This document shows, in pieces, positions 48,301 to 59,797 of a stretch of DNA of 64,000 nucleotides. The first letter of the stretch is position 1. Each line of letters opens with the position of its first letter. This stretch comes from Narthecium ossifragum. Lineage: Eukaryota; Streptophyta; Magnoliopsida; Dioscoreales; Nartheciaceae. The position numbers and the translations under genes were made by a program. Under the pieces are notes generated by a model. That model was not told where the DNA came from. It did no database searches and worked only from the letters and a program-made list of their open reading frames with translations. The stretch lies in assembly GCA_963920575.1 (NCBI GenBank), contig OY986975.1, positions 19,251,897 through 19,315,896 on the forward strand, in the 5' to 3' direction.

Positions 48301-51300
48301 AGGCGGCGGAGGAGGAGGAGCGGAGGCGGAGGCGGAGGCGGACGCGTGAAGAGGGCTGCGGGAGAAGAAAAGAGAAGAAGAGGGAGAGAAGGGCTGCGGG
48401 AGAAAAAAAGAGAAGGAGAGGGAGAGAAGTGGCGTGGGGAAGAAGTAAAAGAAAAGTGAGGGAGAGGGAGAGAGAGAGAGAAGAGGAGGAGGAGGAGCGG
48501 GGGCGGAGGCGGCGGAGGAGGAGGAGCGGAGGCGGAGGCGGAGGCGGACGCGTGAAGAGGGCTGCGGGAGAAGAAAAGAGAAGAAGAGGGAGAGAAGGGC
48601 TGCGGGAGAAAAAAAGAGAAGGAGAGGGAGAGAGAGAGAGAGAGGACGGGTGGGGGAAAAAGTAAATGAAAAGGGAAGAGAGAGAGAGAGTGGACACGTG
48701 AATTGGTGGGGGTGAGTGAGTGCTGACAAGTTAAAAATAAAAATCGACGTGTTATTTATCACTAATTTTTATTTATCAATTATAGCCCTCATATAAATGT
48801 TATTTTTTTTATTTAATGATGGTAATTAGTAACATTTTTTATTTAATAATGATTGTTTTTAGCCTTTTTTTTATCTAATAGTGGTAATTTTTCAATAATT
48901 AAATGTATCATATGAAAATTTAAAATTTTATGTTAATAATTATTTTAGTTATTATATTATTTTTTGATGCTATTTAGTTTTTTTTAATGACTTATTCATG
49001 TTAATTTTTACATTAATTGCTGATGTTATTTTCTATGTTAATTACTTACGATAATTTTCATATTAATTGATAAATGTTTTATTTTACATCAAAATTAATT
49101 CAAATTGGTGGACAATTGAGAAAACTAGTATTTGTCCATATTTGAAGGTGTTAAAAAAAAGTTTAAAAATTTTCATGAATTTCCTGTTGGAGTGTTATCT
49201 GTTTTTGAGTTCTACTAGAAACATTTATCTTAGATTACCGGATGACAGATTATGGTTAATCTGAAAAAGAGCTTGGTGTGTACTCATATAAGAGATGTAC
49301 TGAGCCGTTGATTATGTGTCATGTATTGTATTATACTACTTTTATATGTTTTTGCTCTGCGCTAGTATAAGAGATTATATTTGGCCAATTAGAGATATTG
49401 AAAACGAGTGAATTTCACTCATCTGGACCGGCACCGGCGCGTACCGGTCTGGCACGGCGCGTACCGGCGGCGCATACCGTACCGGTGGGTTGCCGGCACG
49501 GCGCGTGCCAACGGCACGGCAATCCTTGGTCACAACCATTGGCATCTTGCTTCTGGCAAAGTTTGATGTACGTGTTATAGATGAGCACTGTATACTGCTT
49601 ACATCTTGTGCATTTCTTCCGCCTTTCTTTCCCGGTTTGGAAGGCTTCTAACAGATCACTCCAGTAATTAGCTTTCTTTGAGTCTTAGTGTTTCTTCTTG
49701 GCAAGTCATAGCAAATGAGTTGACCAATCATATAGCCTTCTGGGGGCTATTGGGAGAAGGTGGGGTGCTTGGAAGGTGTTTTGGATATGACAACAGAAGT
49801 CTGAGACTCTGAATACGTTAAGATGCGGATATTGACATAATTATGTAACTTGTTTTGTTATTCTTATGCCATCAAGTAATAATTGGATGCACCCTTATCA
49901 AATCAAATTTGCTAGAGTGATCCCTGGAGCCTGAGTATAGATTAGAATTTTGAATGCAAATCTGAGGGATGTTTTGTCATATATCGCTGTTGCATGATTT
50001 CTTTCCTAGGAGTATTCTTTTACATAATAGTGGAGTATGTGTATTTACCAGTTTCAGACTATGATTTAGTTCAAAATTATTTATGCCACATTTGATTTTT
50101 TTGGCGCCGGATGAGTTCTTGATTGTGTTGGTGACTTTTGTACTACTTCTTAAGACTGACATCGTCTATGCTATGTGCTAATTTTTGGTAGTTGTTCAGA
50201 AAATGAATGTGTTGAAATGAAGTAAAACTATATTTCGCTATGGTTCAGACACTAAGCTGCATTTGAACTTTATTGTGTCTGAGAAATGTTGTGCAGATAG
50301 CTTTCCCCACAATGGTTGCTACTAACCCTTATGTGAAAGACATAATGACAAATATGAGATGCAGACATGGGGTAGAAAAAGGGTGGAAAGTTTGGGGTGT
50401 ATGAAAGAGGAAAATTGGAAATTCACAAAGTTTTTGTTTGGTGGTTTTAGTGATTAGTACTTTTAGTCTTTTTGGTGGGAATTATGTGCACTTTAACTGG
50501 CTTTTCTGTTCCAGGTATTTGAAAAGTCCATACAATGTGCTTTTCCAAGCTATAAAGAGGTAATGCTTATGTTAGACAGCTATAGCACCTATTATAAGTG
50601 TTGTTACTATATTCAATTCAGCTATTATCGTTCCTCTCATATTTTATTCATCTTTTGTCATCTCAATGTTTCTTGCTTTATTAGTAGCAATGTCATTTAA
50701 CTTTATGAATTTGTATTGCTGAGACAAGGAGCATGACTGATCGACCCATGCTGTTTATGGTTGCCATATTTTTTCTGTTATTGCAACTTGTGAGCTTTGA
50801 TGTTATGATACCTGTTTTGTCTTCTTTTTAGAATTTTTTCTGTTATTGCAACGTTTGCATATGCTGACTATCATGAAGATTAATTAAGTGAGACTATGGT
50901 ATTAGGAAGAAGGATAATGATTGCTGTGCCACAGGGGTGTAAACGAGCTGAGCTTGATCGAGCCTGGGTTTGTTCAAGCTTGGCTTGAAATTCATTTCGA
51001 GCCTGACACTGGTGATCAAGCTCGGCTTGATTAGTTTCGAGCCAAGCTTGATTTCAAGCCTATTTCGAGCCGAATCGAGCTCGAGCCTTAACGAGCCACT
51101 TGAGACTTGATGTGTCGACCATAACGAGTCTACTTAAATGAGTCTTAAGGTGCTGCTAAATTTAAATCAATCTTGAAATCACCATGATTTAAGTTTGATT
51201 TGTCAAATTTGAAGTTAGATGGATTTGTTCATCATGAATTCCACCATCAAACAAATAATTTATGTTAAAAATATAATTTTTTGCATAAGAGAAAATAAAG

Positions 51301-54300
51301 TAAAATAAATATATAAAACAAACTAATTAGAGTTATCGAGCCTTAACGAACCGAGTTTGATGGAGCCTATTGTTGTTCAAGCTCAGCTTGAAATTAATTT
51401 CGAGCCAAAGAAGAGTGATCAAGCTTGGCTCATTTAGATTCGACCCGAGCTTGAGCCCCTCGTTTATTTTGATAGCCCTACCATGCCATCAGATCTTATT
51501 GTTTCCAGCAATCCAACGGCATGATGCGTATCGTCAGCACGATACATGCTGATAGGTTTGTGCCGTCGGTGGAAAAGAAGAGGAGAGGAGAGCCTGGTGT
51601 GGAGACATTGACATGGGCTTCCGGGGAGATCAAGCTTCAAGGAGTTGTCAACAGGACATCGGAGAGAGTCTTAGGAGAGAACAAGGCGTCGGGAGGTGGT
51701 AGGGGTCTGAAGAACATGTGGGGAGGCTTTAGTGCTAGGATCTGAAATATATACACTTAACTTTTTTTGTGTGCACTGGCCCTAGAACCCAAAACAAGAT
51801 CTGATAACCCGAAATTGAGTGCCACAGTATGGAAAATGTATCGTGCCAGTAAATTACCGGCACCATACATGTTGGGCAGCACGCACGGAGCCGACTAGCT
51901 CAGGAAATGATCCATTGACTATCTAATTCGTCATATGCGTGAGGACTATACTAGAAATAATATGCTCATTGGTTTGCCATGTCTTAAATAGCTGTACATA
52001 TAATGTCTGTACTATGTAGGGATCAGGTTTTTAATCGCACCAGAGGAAGGAATAGTGATAAAATGTGCTAGTCTAATTCGTGTACCATTAAAATAATTTC
52101 TGAAATCGCAAAATGTTATTCTTTGAGTGTTACTTTCTACATGCGTGTCTTTTCAATCTTATGTTTTATATGAGAAAAACTTCTGCCAGGCGTGGCAAAA
52201 AGTTAATAACCTTTTGCCACCCCAATAGGGTGTTCAGACACGTCGGTCAGCCCTCATTGTGAAACGAGAAGAGAAAAACTTCTATCAGGTTTCAGCGGTC
52301 CTTCTCTCTCAATGTGATGGTGGTGGAGGCTGGCGGCGGCAGGCAGCGATGGCGATGGAAAGGAGGATGGTGGGAGTGGATTCATTGGCGATGGAAGAGG
52401 TGGCGACGGGTACAGTCTCTGGCAGCGACTCCAGGGGAGGGGGGTTGGTGGTGTTGGAGGAGAAGTGATGGTGGTGCGCATGGTGGTGTGGGGATCGAAT
52501 GGGGCGGGGTGGGTGCAGCGTTGCCGGCGCCGGAGTTGGCTGCCGGGGGAGCGGAGGTGGTGGTGAAGAGGAGGAGATTATGGTGGTGATGGGTGGGGTG
52601 AGGGCTAGGGTGGAGGCGGCGGATGGAGGGCTTTCGTGGGTAGAGATGCCGGTGGTGCCTGTCGGAGTTGGGCGGAGGTGTGGGAGTTAGAAGTGGGGCG
52701 ACGTTGGTGGAGGAAGAGGAGGTGGAGAGAAGATGTGAGGATGAAGATGGGGACATTTAAGACTTTTTTTCTATAAATATTATTAAAAAAATTAAATGAA
52801 CTGATGTGTCAATTTTTTAGTGGCTGGCAAAAAGTTACTGCTTTTTGCCTTGACCGGACACAAGCGTCCCTTGTTTTATATAATCTGTTTAAAACTTGCT
52901 TTCTCTCATGCATGCAGTACCTAGATCTGTTTCTTACCCGAGTTGATGGGTTAAGACGAAGAATTTCTTCCATTGATGTGAAAGAGGATGGGCTACATCA
53001 TCTTCTGATAAGGGAGACATTTCAGGTTTGTTTTCCTTGTTGCTGAAGCTATATACATTCCCATTCTTCTATTTTGTTTTCCTTGCCTCTTAAAATTGAA
53101 TTCTACCTCTTTGACGGGATTGTCTCTTGAATTGTGCAAAGTTCTCGAAGAATGTCGCATTTGCATAAGCAAACTTGGTTTGTTCTTTCATATTCGACAC
53201 ATTACTACTAAGAAAATTAAGGCCCCACCAATCATGCAACTAAAGAAGAAACTCTTTATAGTGATCCTTTTCTGTATTGTGCTACTGCAGTCCTATTCTA
53301 CTGTATCTTGGCTTTGACCTAGTAGATAATTAATTCTAAAGTACGCAGTTGTGCTTTATATGCAAATTGATCTCATACGAGGAGGAAGCGTTTTCCTACT
53401 AGCAAGTGCATTTCTACATAATGAAATATGGATACATGGCTTTGAGCTGTGATCATCTTTGCTCGTATTTTGAAAAGATGTCATTGAATCATACTTCTTA
53501 TGGTTATTTCGTGGATTAACCTTATCAAGCATTGTGGTAATTGCAGCGTGCTGTTGAATACCTTTCTCCACAAATGGTAGAAACAAATGATCTGTTGCAC
53601 CTGCATTCTTATTGGGCCCGTCTAGAAGCCAGTATAGGAAAAGATATTGTTGCAGCTCGCGGGGTCTGGGAAAGCTTGATCAAGACAAGGTATTCTTTTT
53701 AAGTGAAAATAGGCGTCTGTGCCATTTTTATCTTAGCAGTTTCTTCTGGTAAATGGTAAATAGTCAAGTAAATGGATGTTGATCTGTTTTAATTGAAGAG
53801 ATAAATCTGTTCAGTGGATCGATGCTGGAAGTTTGGCAATGCTATATAGCAATGGAGACTGAAAGGGGCCATATTAACGAGGCAAGAGCTATTTATAAAA
53901 GATGCTACAGTAAGAGGTTCTCAGGCACTGGTTCAGAGGTATGCTCTTTGTACCTTATGTTGTGCTCAGATGAATCTGCCATCATAGTTGTTATTTTTGG
54001 GTCATTGTGATTATTTTTTCCAAGGTTTTTTGTTGCTTTGTGGGTGGGTGATTTTTGTTGATTGTATCAGTCAAACACATTCATGGTTTTTTCTGCGTAT
54101 TTCATAGTAATTTAATGTGAGGTCTTCTTGATAGAAGTTTTTTGGGGGTATTGAGACTTGTAACTTTTCTGTTCTTGTGATGTGTAAAATTGGAACGAGT
54201 TTGTGCTCATATCAAATCTAGATAGGGTCCATGCAAACCGGGACCATTATCAATTGGAGCTGAAATCCAAGCATGAGCTTGTTCGATCTTATATCCAGTC

Positions 54301-57300
54301 AGCTCGACATCAATTCAGTGAGATTCCAATTCTATTCGAGCTGTTTGCCAAGCTAGATCAACTCACAAAAAGAAGCATGCTCGAATTGAGCTCAAATATA
54401 AGCCAGCTCCATCCAGCTCAGAAGTAGCTCGAGCTGAAAATAATTTTGAACCAACCCAATGTGGTTTAATTGAGCCAATAGAATTTAGACAGGTCGAACT
54501 TAGCTCGAATCAAGCTGAAAATGTTTTACCAGGCCCGAACTTGTTGAGCTTAGCGAGCTAGTTGAGCTCAAACCTGGCTCGAGCTCCAGTCCTCCTCCCA
54601 TATAGTGGGAAAGTCTCCCACCATTCCCTCTTTTTTTCTGGGACTACACTATTATGATATATCTCTTAGAGCTAGTTGAGCTTGTCGAACTAGTTGAGCT
54701 CAAACCTGGCTCAAGCTCCTGTCGTCCCATACAGTGGGCAAGTCTTCCACCCTTCCCTCTTTTATTGAGGGACTACACTATTATGGTATAGCTATTAGAG
54801 GTGGTTGAGCTCAAACCTGACTTGAGCTTCAGTCATCCCATATCCTACCCTTCCCTCTTTTATTGAGGGACTACACCATTACGGTATGGGTATTAGAGCT
54901 TGTTGATCTCAGCTGTTGATCAAAGAATTCGATCATTTCTTCAAAGAAGGGGTGACATCAGGAATCAAGGTTTGAGAGTGGAGAGGGGATGTGTGTCTGG
55001 AGAGAAAGAGGAGGAGTGGTGGTGGGGGGTTATCCCCCAGGTTTGAGGTGATCACGAGCAATTTTCAATTGCTAGCTGGATTCACAGCCTAATTTACACC
55101 CCTATTATTCTCCATAGGTAGAATGGTAAACTCATTATACAAGACAAAAAAATGCATTTTGGCTATAAGAAAGAAATAAAATGTTATGTGAACTTTACTG
55201 CGGATTCTACAGACTACAGAGGATAATGGTTTGAGCTATTGAGGAGTATCACTATTTATTTCTGATTCTAGGACCAGTGGTTTTAGGGGAAAAGATAAAA
55301 GTCATCATTGGATCAACTGCAAGCTATTTGTGATTGATTGCCTTGGTTGGTGACTTAATTATAGTTGAAGAAGAGTACATTTTCAAGTAGATAATTTTCT
55401 CATCTGATTCTTTTGTGATTTTTTGTGGTAGCAAAACAGACATAGAAAAATATGAAAATTGCAGAAAATTTAAACAAAAAGCGATGAGATAGAGATTCTT
55501 CTCTTAATAATGTTAAATCATTTGCTGCAACTGAAGTGTAGAGGAGTCCTGAATAAGATGAGTATGAATTTTGCTACCCTATGATTCAAGGGTCAAGCGG
55601 TAGCAATGTTGATTCCAAGCCTACTCTGATGATGTACTTGTGCTATGTCATATAACTTTTTAGCTTATTGCAGTTATAGTGTATATCTTGTATGGATCTC
55701 TAGGAAGTTGCTCATTGAGCAGAACTTTCTGTTTCCCTTCACCAAATTTAATTTCGTGGCATGGTTTAAGTGCCTATGAGACATTGAAAAGGGGAAAGGG
55801 AGGACTTGGAATAAAGAAAAAATTAACAAAAGTAGGAAAAGGTGGAGCATATGAATTTACCCTTAGGGCTGGCCTTTTCTTTTCTTCGTGCTGATATATG
55901 AAGTGTTTCACCTTTCTGTCTTTTTTTTTTCCTTTCCCATCATTTTGTTATTCTGTTTATAAAAAATATTGTGACAAGACTCAACCTCTGCCTATACAAA
56001 TGAAGTTATGCTGCTTGTAATGTTTATCTTATGCGCCGTTTGCTCTCCTTTCTTTCTTTTGTGTTTCCACCTTGCCTGGGGTAACATTGTCTGCCTGATG
56101 TGTCACGAATTGGATGATATGTTACAATTTCTAAAGTACATAATTTCAGGACATCTGCCATTCTTGGTTGCACTTTGAAAGAGAACATGGGACTCTAGAC
56201 GATTATGATCTTGCACTAAGAAAGGTATCTTTTTATTTGTTTTTTTAATTTTCTGTTTATGCTTTCTTTCAATGCTTAATTTAAAGAAAGAATGCCGAAC
56301 ATGTAACTCATTCACCCTTCTGAGAATTGTTTTGTTCCTTANNNNNNNNNNNNNNNNNNNNNNNNNNNNNNNNNNNNNNNNNNNNNNNNNNNNNNNNNNN
56401 NNNNNNNNNNNNNNNNNNNNNNNNNNNNNNNNNNNNNNNNNNNNNNNNNNNNNNNNNNNNNNNNNNNNNNNNNNNNNNNNNNNNNNNNNNNNNNNNNNNN
56501 NNNNNNNNNNNNNNNNNNNNNNNNNNNNNNNNNNNNNNNNNTCCATTCTATAGCTTTTTTTTCGAACAAATTGACCTTAAAAATTGAGTATAGCTTTTTT
56601 TTTTTTTTTTTTTTTTTTTTGCATGAGCATCCTGGTTGACATTGTCAGCTGGAATAGGCATGTTTCACTCTTCTGAAAATGCTAAACCAGCCTTTTCCCG
56701 CATGACCCTTCTTAGGGGCAGCTGCACCATTGTCGGAATATACTCTCACTTTTCATGAAAGCTTACAAATTTCTTTGGTTTGTGATGTATTGGCCGCAAT
56801 GTTTGCAATTTAAATTAAAAATGCTGGATATAAGTTGGCATCATTCATGAATCACCTAGATGATATGTATGGGACTATCCCAAGTTCGGTCTGTACCATT
56901 AAGATATCTGGAATCTGGATAGGTATTTTCACATACATACACACACTTGATGTAAAACTTCATTCGATAAGCTACACGGTGTGTCTTTCTAGTCTAGCAA
57001 ATGACCAAATGTTTAGATAATTCTTGGTTCTCAACTGAAACTTATGGTCATTGAACCTGTAACCATTTCTCCCAACCCTGGAATTTTTATTTAGCTTCTG
57101 CTTGTTTCTTTCTTGCAGGTAGAGGAATGCGTTCCAGGAGTGACCATGGTGGCAAGGTGGAGATGTCTGAAGCAGTTGTCACTGAGAGTCGTGGTAGCGA
57201 CTTAAAGCCTATGGGGAAGAATACTTTTGCTGCACCAAGATCTTTAATCAGACCTCTTGGGTGGACCAACAAGGATTCAAAAACTGAATTAGCAACGGAA

Positions 57301-57348
57301 AAGCCAAGATCGAATAATGAATTCAGGGAAATGCTTCTGAAGAAGTGA
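37729..57348 (+). CDS. SART3/Prp24-type U4/U6 snRNP recycling factor
   Basis: SART3 homologues use HAT repeats, two RRMs and a C-terminal Lsm-contact motif to bind U6 snRNP and reanneal U4/U6. Visible exons: 37729-37944, 40667-40800, 43910-43967, 44042-44257, 45118-45393, 47539-47673, 47747-47872, 50515-50559, 52918-53025, 53547-53689, 53815-53938 and 56150-56224 (552 residues in frame), then a terminal exon 57119-57348. An acidic N-terminus (about residues 35-55) precedes HAT half-TPR repeats such as SSEACGEIERVYERGVHEYL, DPARVQILYERAVADFP and HINEARAIYKRCYSKRF. The last exon ends SNNEFREMLLKK, the Lsm-interaction motif. RRM coding sequence is not seen; a 200-N gap lies between exon 12 and the last exon. 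Introns are long and full of transposons. Confidence 0.9.
39386..39802. mobile_element. Tourist-like (PIF/Harbinger) MITE in SART3 intron 1
   Basis: About 417 bp, flanked by TAA on both sides (39383-39385 and 39803-39805), the PIF/Harbinger target duplication. The left end is GGGTGCGTTTGGTTGCGGGA and the reverse complement of the right end is GGGCTTGTTTGGTTGGGGGA. Inside are several copies of GATTGGTTGAAAAG(T) with AGGGATAA, about 23-60 bp apart (39538-39660). No coding capacity. Confidence 0.75.
40030..40047. other. 18-bp perfect palindrome
   Basis: AGCAGCATGCATGCTGCT reads the same on both strands and includes CATGCATG, the RY-type core. It lies in SART3 intron 1, close to other GGCAC-type sequences. 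It may be chance or the end of a decayed element. Confidence 0.6.
42336..42367. repeat. (AT)n microsatellite in SART3 intron 2
   Basis: About 16 uninterrupted AT units. A typical length-variable locus. Confidence 0.95.
42830..43320. repeat. GAGCT-rich repeat in SART3 intron 2
   Basis: A stretch with many GAGCTC, AGCTTG and CAAGCTGA-like words on both strands (AACGAGCTCAGC, ATGAGCTCGATA, CAGCTCGTTTTC). The same vocabulary recurs at 50933-51477 and about 54216-55108, which suggests one family of non-coding elements whose ends spell GGGTGTAAACGAGC. Borders are uncertain here. Confidence 0.4.
47936..49528. mobile_element. 1.6-kb hAT-type element in SART3 intron 7
   Basis: Flanked by a perfect 8-bp direct repeat GTCACAAC (47928-47935 and 49529-49536). 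The terminal inverted repeats are 16 bp and perfect: CAAGGATTGCCGTGCC at the left, GGCACGGCAATCCTTG at the right. Next to them are GC-rich subterminal regions made of CCGGTAC/GTACCGG and CCGGCAC words. The left interior is purine-rich with a 206-bp tandem duplication; the right interior is AT-rich. No transposase can be read, so it is non-autonomous. This is the best-preserved copy of the family also seen at 25809-26013 and 33371-33627. Confidence 0.92.
48285..48660. repeat. 206-bp tandem duplication in the hAT element
   Basis: The segment containing GGAGGCGGCGGAGGAGGAGG, then GACGCGTGAAGAGGGCTGCG, occurs twice with a spacing of 206 bp (GACGCGTG at 48341 and 48547). The two copies are almost identical over about 150 bp. 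Reading frames over this block are Arg/Glu/Gly on one strand and Pro/Ser/Leu on the other, and reflect composition only. Confidence 0.85.
50933..51477. mobile_element. GAGCT-rich TIR-like element in SART3 intron 8
   Basis: The left end AGGGGTGTAAACGAGC is roughly inverted at the right end (reverse complement TAGGGCTATCAAAATAAACGAG). Between them are clusters of CGAGCCTG, AGCTCGGCTTG and TTTCGAGCC on both sides of an AT-rich core (51160-51330). The pattern fits a non-autonomous TIR element. No clean target duplication is visible. Confidence 0.5.
51505..51900. other. Possible decayed relative of the CCGTGCC hAT family
   Basis: Sequence near 51512-51560 (CAATCCAACGGC, CAGCACGATACATGC) is roughly inverted near 51836-51895 (ATCGTGCCAG, CCGGCACCATACATG). 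Ends and flanking duplication are not clear, so this is a weak call. The 74-codon frame across it (51521-51745) shows no domain. Confidence 0.35.
52186..52857. mobile_element. TIR element with GGCAAAAAG ends in SART3 intron 8
   Basis: The left end CCAGGCGTGGCAAAAAGTTA and the reverse complement of the right end CCGGTCAAGGCAAAAAGCAG are related. Each end also carries a small inner palindrome of type GGCAAAAAGTTA...CTTTTTGCC. The core is GC-rich with GGTGG repeats. It ends 60 bp before SART3 exon 9. No clear target duplication. Confidence 0.5.
54216..55108. repeat. GAGCT-rich repeat region in SART3 intron 11
   Basis: Many GAGCTCGAGC-like words (54250-54620), followed by three diverged direct repeats that read GGGACTACACTATTATG(G)TATA with GTTGAGCTCAAACCTG (54560-54900, spacing about 110 bp). 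It ends near TTTACACCCCTATTA at 55092-55106, which mirrors the GGGGTGTAAA end seen at 50935. Probably a decayed TIR element with internal tandem copies. Confidence 0.45.
56342..56541. other. Assembly gap (200 N) inside SART3
   Basis: Exactly 200 N between SART3 exon 12 and the last exon, close to a T run of about 30 bases at 56591-56620. The real missing length is unknown. The RRM-coding exons are expected in this interval. Confidence 0.99.
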
Positions 57349-59330
57349 CTTTTGCCTCAGAAATTGCTTACATGAAAAGGTAGGACTTCCTCATTGCGAT
57401 AAGTAATATCTAACTGGTTTTCAGCTCAAGTCATGCAATCAGCAATTTCTATTTTGTTCTACCTTGTCAGCTGAATGTAAGATGCGTTTATGCCTGCCTG
57501 CTCTTTTTTGTTCTCTCTAGTAATATAACCACCATCCTGTCCTTCATTTTGAATCTTTCCCCCTTTCAAAATGGTAATCTCTGTTTTTCTAGCTTTTATG
57601 GAAAGTAAGAGATCCAATCTCCAACCACATTGTCTGTACTGTCATTTTGATCTCTTCAGACACTCACAACCATCAAGCCCTGTGTACGTGATTTGGCTAT
57701 ATTGATCCTTCTCCTTGAATCATTCTGCAGAGAATTACATCTCTTTTTACCATAATCTGTTGAAAATTCTTTTTACTCCATTTATGTCTATTTGGCCTTC
57801 CTACTCTCGGTGCCTTCAGAACAAATACAGGTGCCTCTCCTGATAACCATCTCTTTAGGTTTCCAGCTTCAATATGACGTTTCTGCTATGCTCATCTAGC
57901 TAAACTTTGTTTTGTAACTTTTGCCTCAACATTTTAAATCATACAAAAATATAACTTGTCATGTTTGGAAACAATAGCAACTTCCCTCGTCGTTTATTGC
58001 AGAAAACCTTCTCAAGTCACATATATGTAGAATCAGCTCCTTCATTTTGGTTGGTTACAAATAACCATCTTCAATTACTTGCCTTGTCCTTCAATCTGTT
58101 TATATAGGGAATCTTTCCGGTATGTTCTCCATTTAATTGTTCTAGCATATTTTCCATTATATCCCTGTCTAATTTGTACTCGGTTCTTTTCTTCAACATC
58201 ACTGCCGGTGGCATGCTTTTAGGGCTCCTTCCTGCTACCCTCCCTTTTCAATCCTTCTCTCAGCCCCTCTCCTTTGCTTTTTAGCCCTCATATCCAATCC
58301 TCCTTTTTGCACTTGCAGTGGAGGCCCAGCCCATCGCTACCTGGCTTGTCAGGGTGGAGAATCTCCTTGTCTTGACTGGTGCCGTAGTGCTAGATTTGAG
58401 ATTGGTTTTGTAGAAGAAAGGATATAAAGGTTATCAGGTGATCTGAAGGAGTTGTGTTTGTAAAGTGGCAAATTTTGGTTTAAAAATTGGACAAAAAGTT
58501 GGGAAAGGTTCTTGACGAAAAAACAACTTATTTTTATGAGTTCTGTCCTTTAAATTGAATTTATTTCTAACATTAGCAGCTTGCTGTGTCATGAATCTGA
58601 TTTGGTTGAACCGATTGGTCTTCTCATGCTCAAGCACGTAATATGAACTCTAAGTTATTGAACTGTCATTTTTTGTTTGTGATCGAGCTGACTATCCTTG
58701 GAGCTATAACTTTACCCTCTGTTTCCGCTGTCAAGCTTTCACTATTGTACTTGACCTTTCTCTCTCTGGTTTTTGTTCCTTGTGATTTGTGAATGTCTTC
58801 ATGTTACAGCTGTAACCATACTTCATCCTGTGAGGCGCTTCTTACATGTCTCGCAAATTTTTCATGTTCCAATTCCTCAGGATGCATGCTGACCTAATGC
58901 GTGGCAAACCAGATGTTTGATAGTGTTGCTGTTGGCTTGTTCTTCTTATCTGATTAAGTAGCATATGTTGTAGTAGTCAACATGCCGAAATGATATTGGC
59001 GCTGAAAGGAGTGGTGAAATGTGGTGTATCTTGCCCTACTCATTGTCAAAATTTTGTAAAATGAACTCTTTGTTATCACGCATATAGCATGCTGCAACCA
59101 ATGGAGGGCTGGCCAATCAATCAGAGCCAGCTTATTGTAGATCTCTGTTAACTATATGCTTTTAACCTAGTTTACATGATTAGACTGGCCACTAGGAGTA
59201 GTGGCAAAGGTCACCTGTTCTTTTTTGTTGACAAAGTGATTCAACCCCGAGTATGCCCACAAGCGCTAGCAAAGAGTTCTCAAGATCTTTAGCAGCTTAT
59301 GGCGATGCTGCCGATCAGTTGCAAGGATGT
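57349..59330. other. SART3 downstream region
   Basis: About 2 kb after the SART3 stop with no convincing ORF. The first part is likely 3' UTR. The rest is pyrimidine-rich (CTTGTC, CTTCC words near 57480-58330) and otherwise featureless to my reading. Confidence 0.45.
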
Positions 59331-59797
59331 ACATCACTTGGGACGGAAGTAGCCGGAGCGGTTGGTGAGATCGCTAGATTTGAACATCTGTTGCAAGGGA
59401 AATTCTAGCAGAGGGTTCCATCATCATTGTATAGATGGAGCTTTCAGCCATCAAAGTCCATTTGATATGATTGGGTGGCTTGCTTATGACCAGGACTGTA
59501 AACTACTCATGGCTGGATGTTTTCTCTCTCTCCATAAGACAGGCCGGTATCGACATTGTTGCATCACTGGGGACGGAAGTAGCCGGAGCGGTTGGTGAGA
59601 TCGCTAGATTTGAACATCTGTTGCAAGGGAAATTCTAGCAGAGGGTTCCATCATCATTGTATAGATGGAGCTTTCAGCCATCAAAGTCCATTTAATATGA
59701 TTGGGTGGCTTGCTTATGACCAGGACTGTAAACTACTCATGGCTGGATGTTCTCTCTCTCTCTGTAACACAGGCCGGTAGCTATCGATATTGTTGCA
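59331..59797. repeat. Recent tandem duplication, unit about 230 bp
   Basis: Two adjacent copies (about 59331-59560 and 59561-59797) begin CATCACT(T/G)GGGACGGAAG and run through GGTTGGTGAGATCGCTAG to ACAGGCCGGTA. Differences are few: G/A in CATTT(G/A)ATATG, the CT-run length, a few bases near TCCATAAGAC / TCTGTAACAC, and a short insertion at the end of the second copy. Both copies carry the same roughly 60-codon frame (59362 and 59592), but the period is not a multiple of three and the peptide has no known domain. Confidence 0.9.

Noticed and set aside
47929..48762. Long minus-strand Ser/Pro/Leu frames of up to 277 codons
   Set aside because: They lie on a purine-rich tandem repeat inside a hAT element, and several frames are open on both strands. 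This is composition only.
59362..59780. The same roughly 60-codon frame present twice
   Set aside because: Both copies are simply the result of the tandem duplication; the unit length is not a multiple of three and the peptide shows no domain.
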